Positions 1-13,589 of a DNA stretch of 64,000 nt are shown piece by piece. The position numbers were made by a program, and so were the translations under genes. The notes under the pieces were generated by a model. That model was not told the origin of the DNA, ran no database searches, and was given only the letters and a program-made list of their open reading frames with translations. Each line of letters starts with the position of its first letter. Positions within the stretch are counted from its first letter, which is position 1. Source of the stretch: Trileptium ribeirensis (lineage: Eukaryota; Nematoda; Enoplea; Enoplida; Thoracostomopsidae); NCBI GenBank assembly GCA_030248225.1, contig JASANE010012524.1:1-64000 (forward strand), given 5' to 3'.

Positions 1-521
1 TTGCTATAATGTATTATATATCCTATTATGGCTCACATTTCGTCCATCGAGGTTGTAGGATGTAGTAGTCTATATCTTTGCTATAATGTATTATATATCG
101 TATATATGAGCTAGCATTCGTCCCTCGAGGTTGTAAATTAGTAGTCTATATCTCAGCTATAATGTATTATATATCCTATTATGAGCTAGCATTCGTCCCT
201 CGAGGTTGTAAATTAGTAGTCTATATCTTTGCTATAATGTATTATATATCCTATTATGAGCTAGCATTCGTCCCTCGAGGTTGTAAATTAGTAGTCTATA
301 TCTTTGCTATAATGTATTATATATCCTATTATGAGCTAGCATTCGTCCCTCGAGGTTGTAAATTAGTAGTCTATATCTTTGCTATAATGTATTATATATC
401 CTATTATGAGCTAGCATTCGTCCCTCGAGGTTGTAAATTAGTAGTCTATATCTTTGCTATAATGTATTATATATCCTATTATGAGCTAGCATTCGTCCCT
501 CGAGGTTGTAAATTAGTAGTC

Positions 522-558
<37 letters not shown>

Positions 559-650
559 TTCGTCCCTCGAGGTTGTAAATTAGTAGTCTATATCTTTGCT
601 ATAATGTATTATATATCTTATTATGAGCTAGCATCCGTCCCTCGAGGCTT
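1..650. repeat. 75-bp minisatellite array
   Basis: About eight to nine head-to-tail copies of a 75-bp unit containing the palindrome CCTCGAGG. The first copies are diverged, the middle ones nearly identical, and the array is interrupted near 527-557 by a run of about 30 T followed by one or two further copies. Because 75 is a multiple of three, one plus-strand frame stays open as a 25-residue repeat. I read this as a by-product of the period, not a gene. The array runs off the left edge, so its full size is unknown. Confidence 0.93.
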
Positions 651-3600
651 TGAATTTTATGGAAAATTACTTATTTTCTCTTATTTACTGCACTAAACGA
701 CAAACGCATGTTGGGGAATTGCACATTAGGTTCCGTAATTTAACTGGTCCCGATATCCGTAGAAAATTCAATTTTTAGAAATTGGTCAACGTCTGTCTGA
801 TGCTATATCGTGCAACCTAATTAATTTGGTTATGTAGTTACGTTGAACAGCAGTTGTAGTTAACTACAACTGTGATTTGTTTATATATAATATTTAACTG
901 GTTACGATATCCGTCAAAAATTCAATTTTTGGAAATTGCTCTATGCTATTAGATACTAAATTGTGCAACTTAATTTGGTTATGTAGATACGTTAATTAGC
1001 TGTTGTACTTAGCTATAAATGTGATTCGTGTATATACATTATATACGTATATATAATATATATTTGTTTGGGCTATTATAGATGCCATTGTAGGAACGTG
1101 TGTTCCAGCAATTTGTAACACTGCAGTCCCTGGTTACCCTCACAACAGTATATAAATACGACTGTATTACAAATGCATATTTCAAACATGAAAAAACTTG
1201 AACCATTTAGTTTGAAACTTTTCGATATCGTTGTTCAAATTAACATGATAAAATACAAAAATAAACGCGTATGTACGATACAGCATGAGAACGACAAAGC
1301 AAACCGAGTCATATCAGCATTACAGTTGCACAACTACTTAGGTTACTTAGCATGGTTAGATATATACCTAAAACTTTAGCAAGAACGGTAACATGATATG
1401 GAACTCTTAGTAATCACATAATGTGTAGATGGGCCTATGCGATTTACGAAAACCAAGCCACAAGTCCATAATATTGCATCTACAGCAAAACAATTTCGAT
1501 GCTTACATTCATGCACACACAGAGTAATTTTAACAATCATGATGGATCGGTCATTCTGACCTTAATCGAACAGATAGGTCAAAACTGCTCGACGGAAGTA
1601 TATCTATGCAGCTAGTAGATCATTACATCAAAATATTCTTGCTCAAATATTGAGCTCAAAATTTCATAAAAATTTTAGCCCAGATCAAAATTAGACAGTA
1701 TTTATTGCATTTCTGGCGAATTTGGACGTGTTAACACTGTGCAAGCTTTTATAACATACTGTTTTAGGCAATCAGGAACAATGTACGTATAGAACTTGAA
1801 TATTTTTGAGCTCAAATTGATTTATAATATTTTTCTATAACAAATTCACAGTCAAATTTTGATAAAAAAGTTTGACTTTCTGAACGAAGCTGCATGATCT
1901 AAATCAGAATATTGCGATTAGTCGGAACTACGGAAACAATTGCTTGTATTTTAGCAATCAACATAGAAAAATATAGAGATCTGAGCCAAAATAATCCATA
2001 AAACTTTTCAAATTTTAAAACTGAGCCACAAACAGGAGTAATTTTTTGATAGAAATCAAATTATCAAATCATATAATGAAATTTACACATAAAAGCAAGC
2101 AAATATTTTTGGTAACATCTCAAATATAGCATTCTGACATTGAATAACTTCGTGGACCGCAATAACGTTTTGCATTTTTAAGAGCTATGGTTGGATAAAC
2201 CGAAAAGCAAGATAGGCTGGTTTTTTGTGCTTAGCCTTAAATCATCTAAATAAGAGCATTAAAATTATTATAAACTATATTTATGTTTAACCAACCAGGT
2301 TATTCAATCGTAGGGCATCTGATTAAATACGCGCTCGCCAAAAGAAGTACCCAAGAAGAAAATTGTGTGAAAACGGTTTAGAAGAGTATGATAGTAGGTC
2401 ATATATGCTAGAGTTCTTTGCCTTATCCGATTATGTGGTCGTTTTTTGGTCTACTACCATGTCCCCAATGATTTCAGGGGTACCCTAAGGGTCCTCTAGA
2501 GAGGTATTTGCTACTTCCAAGGTGGTTCTTTGGCGTTATCGGCTACCTCCCAAAAGGCCACACTCCTGAGACCTCTGGGACAGATATTACATCGATAATT
2601 TCCATACATCGCACTACATCCTAGTGTTAAACCCAGAGTCCACAATATTAGTATGTCAAAACCGACAAGACCATTTGTGACTATTACATAATGTCGCGAA
2701 GAATAATACCAATGTTTTAATCTTAATACAAATAGATATTAGAATATAGAGCTGCAACAAAAAATGATATATTATGATGTGGAATTTAAAAGTACTACCA
2801 TATTACAAAGCTTACTAGTCATTGTTGCGTTCAATTTGTTACGGTTGCTTGTTTATAATGGTGCACAGCACCGTATTTGTCATTCGTATTCCCAAGTCTT
2901 TCATGACAAATGATAATAATACCTTTGTTGGGTGGGCTACAATGTCTTGATCGGAATGTCAAAAGCGCAGCAGTATATTTCTTTTTATTTTAAAAACCAA
3001 CTTTTGATCTCAAAAACAAAATCATTAGTCTAATTTAAGCAATAATGACTAATTCAGTTCCATAATGACTATGAGATGTTCATTCTACTGCTTTCTATTT
3101 TACTATTGAAAATAAAAATAATAATATGTCAGTGTACAGCTGTATGTCGGTGCACATTCAAATACTGCTAAGAAATATAAGGAGGCTCAAGCAGAATTGC
3201 CCTTATTGTTTCGGGCTTTCCATTGACCCCTTGCCACATTAAAGGCCTTTCCCTGTGTCACACATATCAACATTTATTGCATTTTTCTAAGTTGTTATAT
3301 TCTAAAAAATATATATGAAAGCCCTACCGGGTAATAGAGTGAAAAATTGGGCCCGGAGTACAGGAACGTAGAATACGGTTTTATTTTAAAATTCCTTTTC
3401 CTGGGTTCCGTTAACAGCAGGATGCGCAAAGTTTAACTATTGATTCATAATGCAACTACAACGAATAAACGATAACGAGCTGATAATTGTTAAAACACTT
3501 AACTGTATTTCATACTACTATTGGCTACTGTTTCTAACCTGAGCAATTGTTTATGAGCCATTTATCGAATTTGGTCGTCGTCCAGTTGTTTAGCGATTTC

Positions 3601-4078
3601 TTTTGATCGGTTGTCATAACTGTTTATTTGAGCACAACGTCCGAAACTGCAGGTCGCGGATATCGGGTTTAAATTCGAAAATGTACAACTGTCAAGCTTC
3701 CCTTGCGAACGTCTGCGTGAGACCGATAAAACGTCATCCGTTAACGGTTTATGATCGGCTAATACAACAACTTTTCGTCTTTATAGAGAGTGACGAAAAT
3801 GTTTTATAGATAAATGTGTTGCTACCAATTTTCTTTTCTTGCTTATATTGTCTTTCTGCTGAGTTAGCGACTTCGAGAAAAAACACATATAATGATCGCC
3901 ATTGTTCCTCTATCGATTGCAGTCGAACCGAACCGTCGCTAGAACAGAAGCATTAGACATAACACAAAGCAAGCCACGTCCGCGGATAGTCTGGAGATTT
4001 TATTTCCTTTTTAGAATATGGCGGTCATGGATTTCTTGTACTTGATTTAACACTGTTTGTCGCTATATTGCGGCTAAC
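651..4078. other. Unannotated AT-rich stretch
   Basis: No exon-like frame with matching splice sites and no recognisable domain was found on either strand. The stretch holds a copy of a dispersed element near 2383-2600 and otherwise AT-rich sequence. Confidence 0.5.
2383..2600. repeat. Partial copy of dispersed MITE-like element
   Basis: It begins with AGAAGAGTATGATA and continues with a TTATCCGATTATGTGGTCG segment that closely resembles 35331-35400. It contains a GC-richer core with GGGGTACC-type motifs. It appears to be a diverged relative of the element at 35325-35702, without a clear right end. Confidence 0.55.
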
Positions 4079-4520
4079 AAATAACAGCTCACTCACACTG
4101 AATTGAGTTTTTGTAAATTTGACTTCAACGCCGCGTTATGCTAATAATGAAAAAGTATCTGAAGCTCTTTTTTGTGCTCTTTGGGCCTGCTCTCGATCTA
4201 ATGTCAATAAATATACGAAGAAAAAACAAATAACAGCTCATTCACACTGAATGTTTTTTGAATTTGACTTTAACGCCGCGTTATGGTAATAACGAAAAAG
4301 TTTCTGAATGTTTTTGTGCTCTTTGGGTCTGCTCTCGATCTAATATCAATAATATATACGAAGAAAAAACAAATAACAGCTCATTCACACTGAATTGAGT
4401 TTTTTGAATTTGACTTCAACGTCGCGTTACCTTAATGGTGAAAAAGTTTCTGAAGGTGTTTTTCTGCTCTTTGGGTCTGCTCTCGATCTAATGTCAATAA
4501 TATATACGAAAAAAGCATTC
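4079..4520. repeat. Three-copy tandem repeat, about 143-149 bp
   Basis: Three successive copies begin with AAATAACAGCTCA at 4079, 4228 and 4371. Each includes TTTGACTTCAACG or a close variant and GGTCTGCTCTCGATCTAAT. Copies differ by point changes and small indels. No coding function is apparent. Confidence 0.88.
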
Positions 4521-4599
4521 GAAGCCTATAATTATATTGTTAATAAATCTTTGAAACGTCTGTACTGCTCCGCGTGTACCAAAAAATCCTAACGAATTC

Positions 4600-6623
4600 G
4601 AAGTCCAAATGTCGCTGATATTACCGTTTCTGGAATATACCGACGCTACTGGGATCTCATGATACGCTCAATCTTCAAAGCCAAATTAACTATATCAATT
4701 TCAGAGAAAATCTTTCTGTCATGAAGTGTTGTTGTGCAATTTATAATATGGGCTTGCGGAATCAGGAAGCCGTCTGAAGTTGTGATGTTCATGAGTCGTG
4801 AGCTTGAAGTATAAATCGTAATTCATTTCTTAGACCTTAATCGTATTCCTTAGTCGTATGCGTTACTAAACTTAAAATGAGCCCAGCAATCATCCTATTT
4901 TGAAATTTTTTGACGTAGAATCGCAAAGCCTTGTTCCTAAAAAGACTGAATTTCACTCTGTTTTTCGCTAAACGGAAAATGGTAAAATCAAATTCAAGTG
5001 CCAGAAATTATACCTTGTGTTTGAACTGAATTTCGGCGTTTTCAGTTTACAGAAATTCGTTTCCCTGATGCCTAATCATTTAAATTTGGAGTATTCAGTT
5101 TTAGCTAACAAATTTAATGTTAAAGTAATACTATTGCCGATTTTTGCACCACTTGTACAATTGCAATGTAGTTGTTGCATTTGATCGAACACTTACGAAG
5201 GTTTTCGATTTTCAACTTCTTCGACATTGATTAGCTGATAAAGGCGTTGTTGCTCGGATCTCGCTACTGTTCTGCATCGTTGTTCCCAGAGAGTACCGTA
5301 TGCAGTCTTCTTTGTATTTTTAACTAATAGCTCTCTGATCACTGTTGTATGTTCCGGTGCCAATGGTGAAAGACGTAGTCAAATTTTGCATGTTGCACCA
5401 TGGTATCTCAAAAAGTCATTTGCCCTTTGCTTTAAGCGAACCATAATTCTGGTTCAGCGGGCCAACATTGCCTTTTGGGTGGGACTGGCCAAAATGTTCC
5501 ATATCTAGTGTTGTAAATACCAATGACATTTTGTACGATCAAACCCAACACCCTTTTTCTACATTGCAGTTTCTTACCAACCCGGTTTGTCAGTAAGTTG
5601 TGCAATTCTTTATTGCCCTTGACTATTATCATCAACCTGAGCTTCACCGGAATCCCTACTACGAATCCGCACAACTTTGATTGTTTGATCTTATGTCCAA
5701 CATCTGTTTCGACATAGTATTGATTAAATTATGCGACTTCGCACTATCATTGTTCACAAAAAACTAAACAGGGCCCGAAACGCGTTAATGAAACGAAGCG
5801 ACAACGCTTGGCAACAGCGGAGCAGCTACGTGACAATTAAACGAAACTGTGTCGTCGACGCTAGCGCTGTTCGGGTTTAAATTGATTTTTTTCAGCAGGC
5901 AATTAGCATATGAAAATAAGTTGGCTGCTACATTCCCAGGTACAACGATATTTGGAAACACGGAAATGCTATCTTCAATGTCTCGTGAGCCATGCGTAAA
6001 CATGATTTCCTCAAACACATTTTTCTTCGTGCAATCACTTTAAACTAATCATTATAAACTAATCCTTGTTCCTTGTTTAGAAATTACATAGATATTGTTT
6101 TTTCTTTCTGATTAAAACAATTCCTAGAAACGACACAAGTTTTAAAACATACCTCCAACACCAAAATTATAATAATTATTTTGCAAAACTTAATGGAGTT
6201 TTAAAATAAAACTTTCACCAGCTTAAATCTTGTACAACCTAGTTAACATAATATTACTACTATAAATAACTTCATAAAACTCATGGCCGCTCAAATTGCA
6301 GCATGAGCTTTTTGTCTGTGTGAAAAATAGAACCATATTTCAAGTCAAGGTGAAACAACAAACCTTTTAATGCAAATTAAACCTTGACAAAAGTCATGCC
6401 AAAGCTATAAAATTAGAGATTATTATATGCGTTAAACATTTGGGTTACATATGTGAAAAAGCCGCTTATTTTCGCCAATTCGGAAAATTTATGGTTATGT
6501 ACAGCAGGCAAAACCGCTGGCGCAACAGCAGGCTTTTGGAACGAAAATAGAGAATGTCGATGTATATCTGATATTATTTGTTTAAATTTTTAGCTAAAAG
6601 ACTAAAGTAATATATATCGTAGG

Positions 6624-6625
<2 letters not shown>
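4600..6625. other. Unannotated stretch
   Basis: No convincing exon. A minus-strand frame at 5432-5674 contains a phrase vaguely like the histone H2A C-terminal helix region (see findings). The rest is AT-rich sequence without recognised features. Confidence 0.4.
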
Positions 6626-6628
<3 letters not shown>

Positions 6629-6669
<41 letters not shown>

Positions 6670-6735
6670 GTATATTTATATATATATATATATGTATGTA
6701 TATATGTAAATATATATGTAAATATATTTATAAAT
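6629..6735. repeat. TA microsatellite
   Basis: A nearly pure (TA)n run from about 6629 to 6662 passes into imperfect TATG/TATATA repeats up to about 6735. Confidence 0.95.
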
Positions 6736-7232
6736 CACAGCAGCCATAATCCGCTAGTAAGCTTAAGGTAACCTCACCAATCATCCTATTTTGCTATTTC
6801 GCATAAACAAATCCGCAACTCTTTTATGTCAATTGAAAACCAGCACAGAATTTATTGTTCACTAATACACTGCTAAGGGAATTATCCAAACCATTTTTAG
6901 CTAGCCTCGAAGAATTACCGAGTTTTTTGAAAACAAAAATTTGCCGAATTTGCATCAGGTGGGTTTTGTAAGCGAACACTAAGAACTGAAGTATGAGTTG
7001 AATTTGTTACGTAACAGAGACTAATTGAAATACTTCTGCCAAGATATGATTTCCTGAACTAAAAACAGACAAAATTCTGTTCGAACACAAAGTTTAAGTT
7101 CTGCATTCGGCTAGTTTTCTGTGATCGAAAAACGAAATGCAAATTGCGTATTTTTTGACTTGACATCACATATTACAAAATCTTATGTCTGGTGGGAATA
7201 CTTTAAGGTTACTCGCACATAACTGTTATGTA

Positions 7233-7284
7233 TTTACAATGTAGATACTGGAGTGAAATTTACAATGCAGATACTGGAGTGAAA
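7233..7284. repeat. 26-bp direct tandem duplication
   Basis: Two adjacent 26-bp copies start at 7233 and 7259 and differ at one base (GTAGATACTGG versus GCAGATACTGG). This looks like a recent local duplication. Confidence 0.9.
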
Positions 7285-8970
7285 CACAGCACGAGAGATA
7301 CATCTTAAATGTTAGTGTAACAATTTTACCGCCGTTTTAAACAAAAAATATATGTGTCAAATAGTACGTTTGCTTGAATTTGCTAACTAATAGGCACCTT
7401 TGTTTGGATTGGTCGCAGTATTCTTTTGAAACATTGAGATTTTACCAAGTTGGATTTGGTTGATTTGTTTTCGTTCAACCAGGGGCATCCAATTGAATCT
7501 TCTGAATATGTTTTACAGGTTACCATGAATATATTAGCGCATTTCCTCATGTAAATTGTTTTTGTTATATCTTTGATCTTATTAGATGTCCTGGGATTCA
7601 AACTTGATATAATCTCACTTAGACGTTAGGGCAGACTATACTGGTTGTCGATTGCTACAATAGCATAACTTTCAAGCTGGACGATGAATCCATATTAAAT
7701 ACATTAAATATTATACATTAACCAAACACTGTATTAACTCTATCCGTTGTGTAGTACATTTTAATCGCTACTACTCTTTTTAGAATTGCGGTATGCTTGA
7801 CGCGTAGCCACAACTGTATTATTTTTTTGTCAAACCATATCGTAGTTTTTGCAATATACTAAATATATTTTGACAACTCCAAAGCTTAAAAAGCCAAACA
7901 CACAAATATATTTAATAGGCATCAAGCAAAGTGCGACATACAGGCGGGCTGATTCATTTTATTTCGTACAATATACATATATTACTAAGGTCAAAGTTAC
8001 ATAGTTGAAGCAATAAATCAAAACATTTGTTATTGTATTTACTGCGTCCCGACTTAGCCACCCAAATAGTGAACGTTTTCAATCGCTGCGCTTGTCGCGC
8101 AATGTCATGGTTGCAAAAATTTATAAGATCACTAAATGACATTGCATGCTTTATTTCTCCATCATTGCAAATACTAATTCTAGGTACATACCAAATCAGT
8201 CCTCATTAAGTATGCAACAATAAAAGCGTAATGTTTTATGCTGATTTCTAGTGGCCGGTTACGCAGTAAAAGGGTGAGAAACAATTTTATGTGAGATTTT
8301 AGATGAAAGATTCCTTTCAAAATAAGGAAAGATGTTACTAGCTTCCGTTAGCTGACTTTACAGCTAATAACAATTGCGTCATATCAGTGCTAAGAGTGAA
8401 TATAGAAACAGTGTGACACTTCCTAATTTTCCAATGCTAGCCACGTGGTCGATGATACAGACGTTGTCGGACATACCGTTCTCCTTTTTGCTAAGATGTA
8501 AACACGCACAAACCTCCCTCATGCTTTATGGAGTGTAGGTCTGAACCGTTTGCTTTTGTAGGGTGTACGCCCACCCCGTTTTGAGCGGGTCAGGTGATCA
8601 TTCCGAATCCGAGCTACACCATGCAAAAAGGGAGGGGGGAGTGTATCATCACCACCCCTAGAAGTGAGGATTGTATGGCCGTAAACTCCAACGTCATACA
8701 ACAAGGGTTAGTAATGCAGTAATAGCTGGGAACTGTCATACTCTTCGCTTATGAACTCTTGGAAGCACTGATTCTGTTTTTTCGATTAATTTGTTTAGTG
8801 TGTTCGTGGTGTGGGGTAGTCTGCAAACACCAGAATTTGATTTCCTTTTGTTAGCTATAATCAACAATTCATCTGGCTAGTTCCGTATACTAATCATATG
8901 ACACCTAAATGTTCAGTTTTATGCATTATTTATATATTTTATTTATAGTATACGTTGTGTTCGAATTGTG
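7285..8970. other. Unannotated stretch
   Basis: No recognised gene. At 8460-8720 the base composition is richer in G and C than its surroundings, with GGGAGGGGGGAG, which suggests an inserted repeat of unknown family. It is followed at about 8729 by TCATACTCTTC, resembling the end motif of the element at 35325-35702. Confidence 0.4.
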
Positions 8971-8974
8971 TTTG

Positions 8975-11035
8975 TTGGTAAAACCATAATATAATTTGTG
9001 TTATCTACGCGTACTAAACTCTTCAGATAGTAAATCATAATATAATCGGTGTTATCTACACATGATAAACGCATCTGAGATCGGTATTATCTACACATAC
9101 TCAAAGCATCTGAGATGGTAAATCATAACATAATCGGTGTTATCCACATATACTAAACGCATCTGAAATGGTAAATCATAATATAATCGGTGCTATCTAC
9201 ACACAATAAACGTATCTGAGATCGGTGTTATCTATACATACTCAAAGCATCTGAGATGGTAAATCATAACACAATCTGTGTTATCCACACGTGCTAAACG
9301 CGTCTGACATGATAAATCATAATATAATCGGTGCTATCTACACACAATAATCGTATCTGAGATGATAAATCATCGATGCTATCTACACGTACTAAACTCA
9401 TCTGAGATGGTAAATCATAATATAATCGGTGTTATCTACACATGCTAAACTCATCTGAGATCGGTGTTATCTATACATACTCAAAGCATCTGAGATGGCA
9501 AATTATAACACAATCGGTGTTATCCACACATGCTAAACGCGTCTGACATGATAAATCCGAATATAATCGGTGGTATCTACACACAATAAACGCATTAGAG
9601 ATGGTAAATAATAATATAATCGGTGTTTTCTACACGTACTAAACTCACCTGAAAATTGTAAATCAGAATATAATCGGTGTCATGCACACACACACTAAGC
9701 TAAACATCTGAGATCGGTGTTTTCTGCACATTCTCAACGCGTCGAAAATGGTAAATCATAACATCATCGGTGTTATCCACACATACTAATGGCGTCTGAA
9801 ATGGTAGATCATAATATAATCGGTGCTATCTATACACAATAAACGCATCTGAGACGGTAAATCATAATATAATCTGTGTTATGTACACATGCTAAGCTAA
9901 ACGCATCTGAGATCGGTGTTATCTACACATATTCAAAGCATCTGAGATGGTAAATCATCGTTGTTTTCTACACGTACTAAACGCGTCTGAAATGGTAAAT
10001 CATAATATAGTCGGTGCGATCTACACACAATAAACGCATCTGAGATTGTAAATCATCGGTGTTTTCTACACGTACTAAACTCATCTGAGATGGTAAATCA
10101 TAATATAATCGGTGTTATCTACACATGCTAAACTCATCTGAGATCGGTGTTATCTATACATACTCAAAGCATCTGAGATGGTAAATCATAACACAATCGG
10201 TGTTATCCACACATGCTAAGCGCGTCTGACATGATAAATCCGAATATAATCGGTGGTATCTACACACAATAAACGCATTAGAGATGTAAATCATAATATA
10301 ATCGGTGTTTTCTACACGTACTAAACTCATCTGAGAATTGTAAATCATAATATAATCGGTGTCATGCACACACACTAAGCTAAACGCATCTGAGATCGGT
10401 GTTTTCTGCACATTCTCAACGCGTCGAAGATGGTAAATCATAACATAATCGGTGTTATCCACACATACTAAACGCGTCTGAAATGGTAGATCATAATATA
10501 GTCGGTGCTATCTATACACAATAAACGCATCTGAGACGGTAAATCATAATATAATCTGTGTTATGTACACATGCTAAGCTAAACGCATCTGAGATCGGTG
10601 TTATCTACACATATTCAAAGCATCTGAGATGGTAAATCATCGGTGTTTTCTACACGTACTAAACGCGTCTGAAATGGTAAATCATAATATAGTCGGTGCG
10701 ATCTACACACAATAAACGCATCTGAGATTGTAAATCATCGGTGTTTTCTACACGTACTAAACTCATCTGAGATGGTAAATCATAATATAATCGGTGTTAT
10801 CTACACATGCTAAACTCATCTGAGATCGGTGTTATCTATACATACTCAAAGCATCTGAGATGGTAAATCATAACACAATCTGTGTTATCCACACGTGCTA
10901 AACGCGTCTGACATGATAAATCATAATATAATCGGTGCTATCTACACACAATAAACGCATTAGAGATGATAAATCATAATATAATCGATGTTTTCTACAC
11001 GTACTAAACTCGCATCTGAAATGGTAAATCATAGT
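8975..11035. repeat. Degenerate 53-bp satellite with 683-bp higher-order unit
   Basis: The unit is about 53 bp and includes GGTAAATCATAATATAATCG, then GGTGTTATCTACACA and a CATCTGAGA block. Individual units vary and some are truncated. A diagnostic variant at 10011-10020 (TCGGTGCGAT) recurs at 10693-10702, and GTCTGACATGATAAATCC at 9541 recurs at 10224. This gives a higher-order period of about 682-683 bp. Frames running through it are repeat artefacts. Confidence 0.92.
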
Positions 11036-11600
11036 ATTATATAATTATATATTATATTATTACGTAGTAATTAGGTATTATATTCAGCTGGGAATCTGTC
11101 TACACTAACGCTCTAGCGTAGATCATATATACGCTATTATACACATAACGCATCGAGACGAAATCAATAGACGGATATACCGCTAGCTAAACACATCGAG
11201 ATCGATCTACACATATTCAAAGCATCGAGAGTAATATCTCTACACACTAAACGCTCTAAAAGAAACAAACAATCGGCGATCACACACAAAAACCATCTAT
11301 CACAGGTTCTACAACAAACCATCGAGAGTAAACAATAATCGACACAGCAACCTGAGAGATTATACAACCAATGAGATAAATACACATACCAGGCGAATAA
11401 TAAATACAAAGAAAATAAAAAATAAAAAAAAAATATAAAATATTAAAAAAAATAAAATATTAATAAATAAAAATAATATAGCGTCAACACATAAAACATA
11501 TAATACACACTACAAAAAAATTAACACAAAATTATATAACAAAAAAACACAATCCACAACCACATAAAAACTATACACACAAATAAAACCACTATCTACA
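11036..11600. other. A/C-biased, apparently corrupted satellite segment
   Basis: Satellite motifs fade into sequence that still follows the repeat order but has lost many G and T bases: CATCTGAGATCGGTG becomes CATCGAGATCGA, for example. Between about 11400 and 11600 the plus strand is almost only A, C and T with hardly any G. Ordinary satellite units resume at about 11610. This may be a consensus or assembly error rather than biology. Confidence 0.6.
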
Positions 11601-11604
11601 CACA

Positions 11605-11770
11605 AACCAATATAATCGGTGTTATCTACACATGCTAAGCGCATCTGAGATTCGAATTGTGTTTGTTAGTAAATCATAATATAATTTGTGCTATCTAGAC
11701 ATACTAAACACATCTGTCTTGGTAAGCTATAATATAATCGGTGTTATCTTCCTGTGATGTCAAATCATAA
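11605..11770. repeat. Distal units of the 53-bp satellite
   Basis: Standard units resume with AATATAATCGGTGTTATC. A segment at about 11647-11690 (TTCGAATTGTGTTTGTTAG) closely matches the array's left edge at about 8961, so similar sequences mark both sides. Confidence 0.8.
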
Positions 11771-11779
11771 TAAATGGTC

Positions 11780-13385
11780 CAAGAAATAGTATCCTGAATG
11801 AAAAATGCAGTGAAATATACAATTTCAAAATCAATTACTTCCAATTAATTCAGTTGCGGAGCAAATATTTGTACTAAAACCCGGGTTCATGACAAACCAG
11901 CGGCTTCAACTTCCTGTACACATAACTGATTAAGATTATTGTACTTGGTTCTATACTTGTACGTACATTGTAAAGGAAAACAAGTGTCCATAACTGAACT
12001 GATAAAATTTACTGAATAAACTATATTTAATCAGACAGAGCCGAGCTAGAGAATTTGAACCATCTGACCATGGTAACACTGCCGTATCCATAGTTTCTGC
12101 GCAAACCTTATTAGAAATGTGTCATTTCCATATGGTATTACGAGGTCTATAACCTTACTTTGATGAAACAGATACGTCCAATACTAAACGCAGAATTATT
12201 TAAAGAAATCATGGCACTTAATTGAAGTCATAATTTTTCGGATAAAAAGGTAAACACATATGACACCTCGAGAAATCTCTGGCAGCGTGACATTTTAGTC
12301 ATGAATTGTTAAACATTTCACTCCATGTAATTTACTCTTTTAGAGTATTTCTGATGATGCTGGTCATAGCTTTCACATTTCAATCACCCGCAGCAAATTT
12401 TAAAGGAATTTGTTTCGCTAAAAGACACAACCTACTATCATATGGTGAGAACAAACAGCATCAAACTTATAGAACCTATCTGGCGAAGTTAAGGGTTTTA
12501 TAGCCGTGAAGCATGTTTTTGTACGACGGGCTTAGCTATGTTTAAATTTGTGACACATTCTGTTTATTAACAAATACATATATTAAAGAACTAAAGAAAA
12601 TACCGCAAACCAAAGTTGACATGGATAGGTGTGTTCAATAAAAACTGAGAAAACCGTGCTAAATATTTCTGTATGAATGCATTTGGTTCGTATAAGCTTG
12701 TTACGCATGCTTTTAAACAGTTTGTTTCATGTATGTTTTAAACATTTATGCTAAAGAAACACTCACAATGCATGGCGCGTTAACGTATTTCACGGAAACG
12801 GGAATCCTCAGGGCCAATGAAAACCTAACCGGTCTAAGTTAGGCCCAATCCATGGAGCTCTCATTGCACCAAGCCAGTGTATGCCAGGATGTTAACTTCT
12901 CCAATAAATAAAACTAAGTCTATCTTTAAGCCTATCACATGGTGCCCTAAGATTGTTTATTTTCCCAGACATGGCGATATGCCATTTTTATGATAAAAAT
13001 ATAATATGTATCCTGAAATTCAATGTAAAAAGAATGCAGCTTAGTTAAATTACAACGATCAGAGCCCAATCAAAATCGAAAATCATGCATGTGGCGTGCC
13101 AGTGTAAGGTTTAAGCACCTTATTGGAATGCATGACATGCCGTTCTCGATGTGCTAAACCGAGACTTTAGCTTTAGCTTAAACTTCGCATTTATATAAGG
13201 CTTAGGTAAAACTTAAGCCGTGCGCTAAGCATTAAGATGGTCTTTTTCTAAATTAGGTTTTTATATTCTTTGTATTAATGATTTGACGAAATTACCTATC
13301 AAAAATTATCCAGCGTTATACAAAAAATATTGTTAATTTCTAACCCGTAGACCTGCTACTCTATAGCACAATTGTTTTATACATT
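11780..13385. other. Unannotated stretch with a TTAGGC-type repeat
   Basis: No supported exon. At about 13125-13250 lies a copy of a dispersed element with the core ATGCCGTTCTCGAT and many CTTAGG/TTTAGC-like words, shared with 21588-21700 and 39560-39625. Confidence 0.5.
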
Positions 13386-13389
13386 TAAG

Positions 13390-13455
13390 GTGTCGCTCGA
13401 AAATCCATTTGAACTTATTGATGAAACAATATCGCTACTGCAGCAGTTCAACCAG
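13390..13455 (+). CDS. Candidate 22-codon exon, unknown protein
   Basis: A short open segment lies between an acceptor (TTTTATACATTTAAG) and a donor (CAG/GTTAGC). It encodes a sequence beginning VSLENPFELIDETIS and ending LLQQFNQ, which looks like ordinary amphipathic protein. Two more donor-like sites follow within about 120 bp. I do not recognise it; a chance open segment is quite possible. Confidence 0.25.
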
Positions 13456-13589
13456 GTTAGCATGAAAACCTGTCATATAATCTTATCTGTTATGATTATT
13501 TCATTTGTGTCCAAGCGCCGTCAGGTAAGCGGCGTTGATGATTCCGCCGGAGGGGATGATAAATCAAGCGAGGTAAATTTTTGAAGCTT

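Noticed and set aside
162..578. 138-codon plus-strand frame with 25-residue repeats
   Set aside because: It is the translation of the 75-bp minisatellite, open only because the unit is a multiple of three, and it ends in the poly-T run.
8975..11770. CRISPR-like array
   Set aside because: Units are contiguous and diverged with no constant repeat and unique spacers; the genome is eukaryotic.
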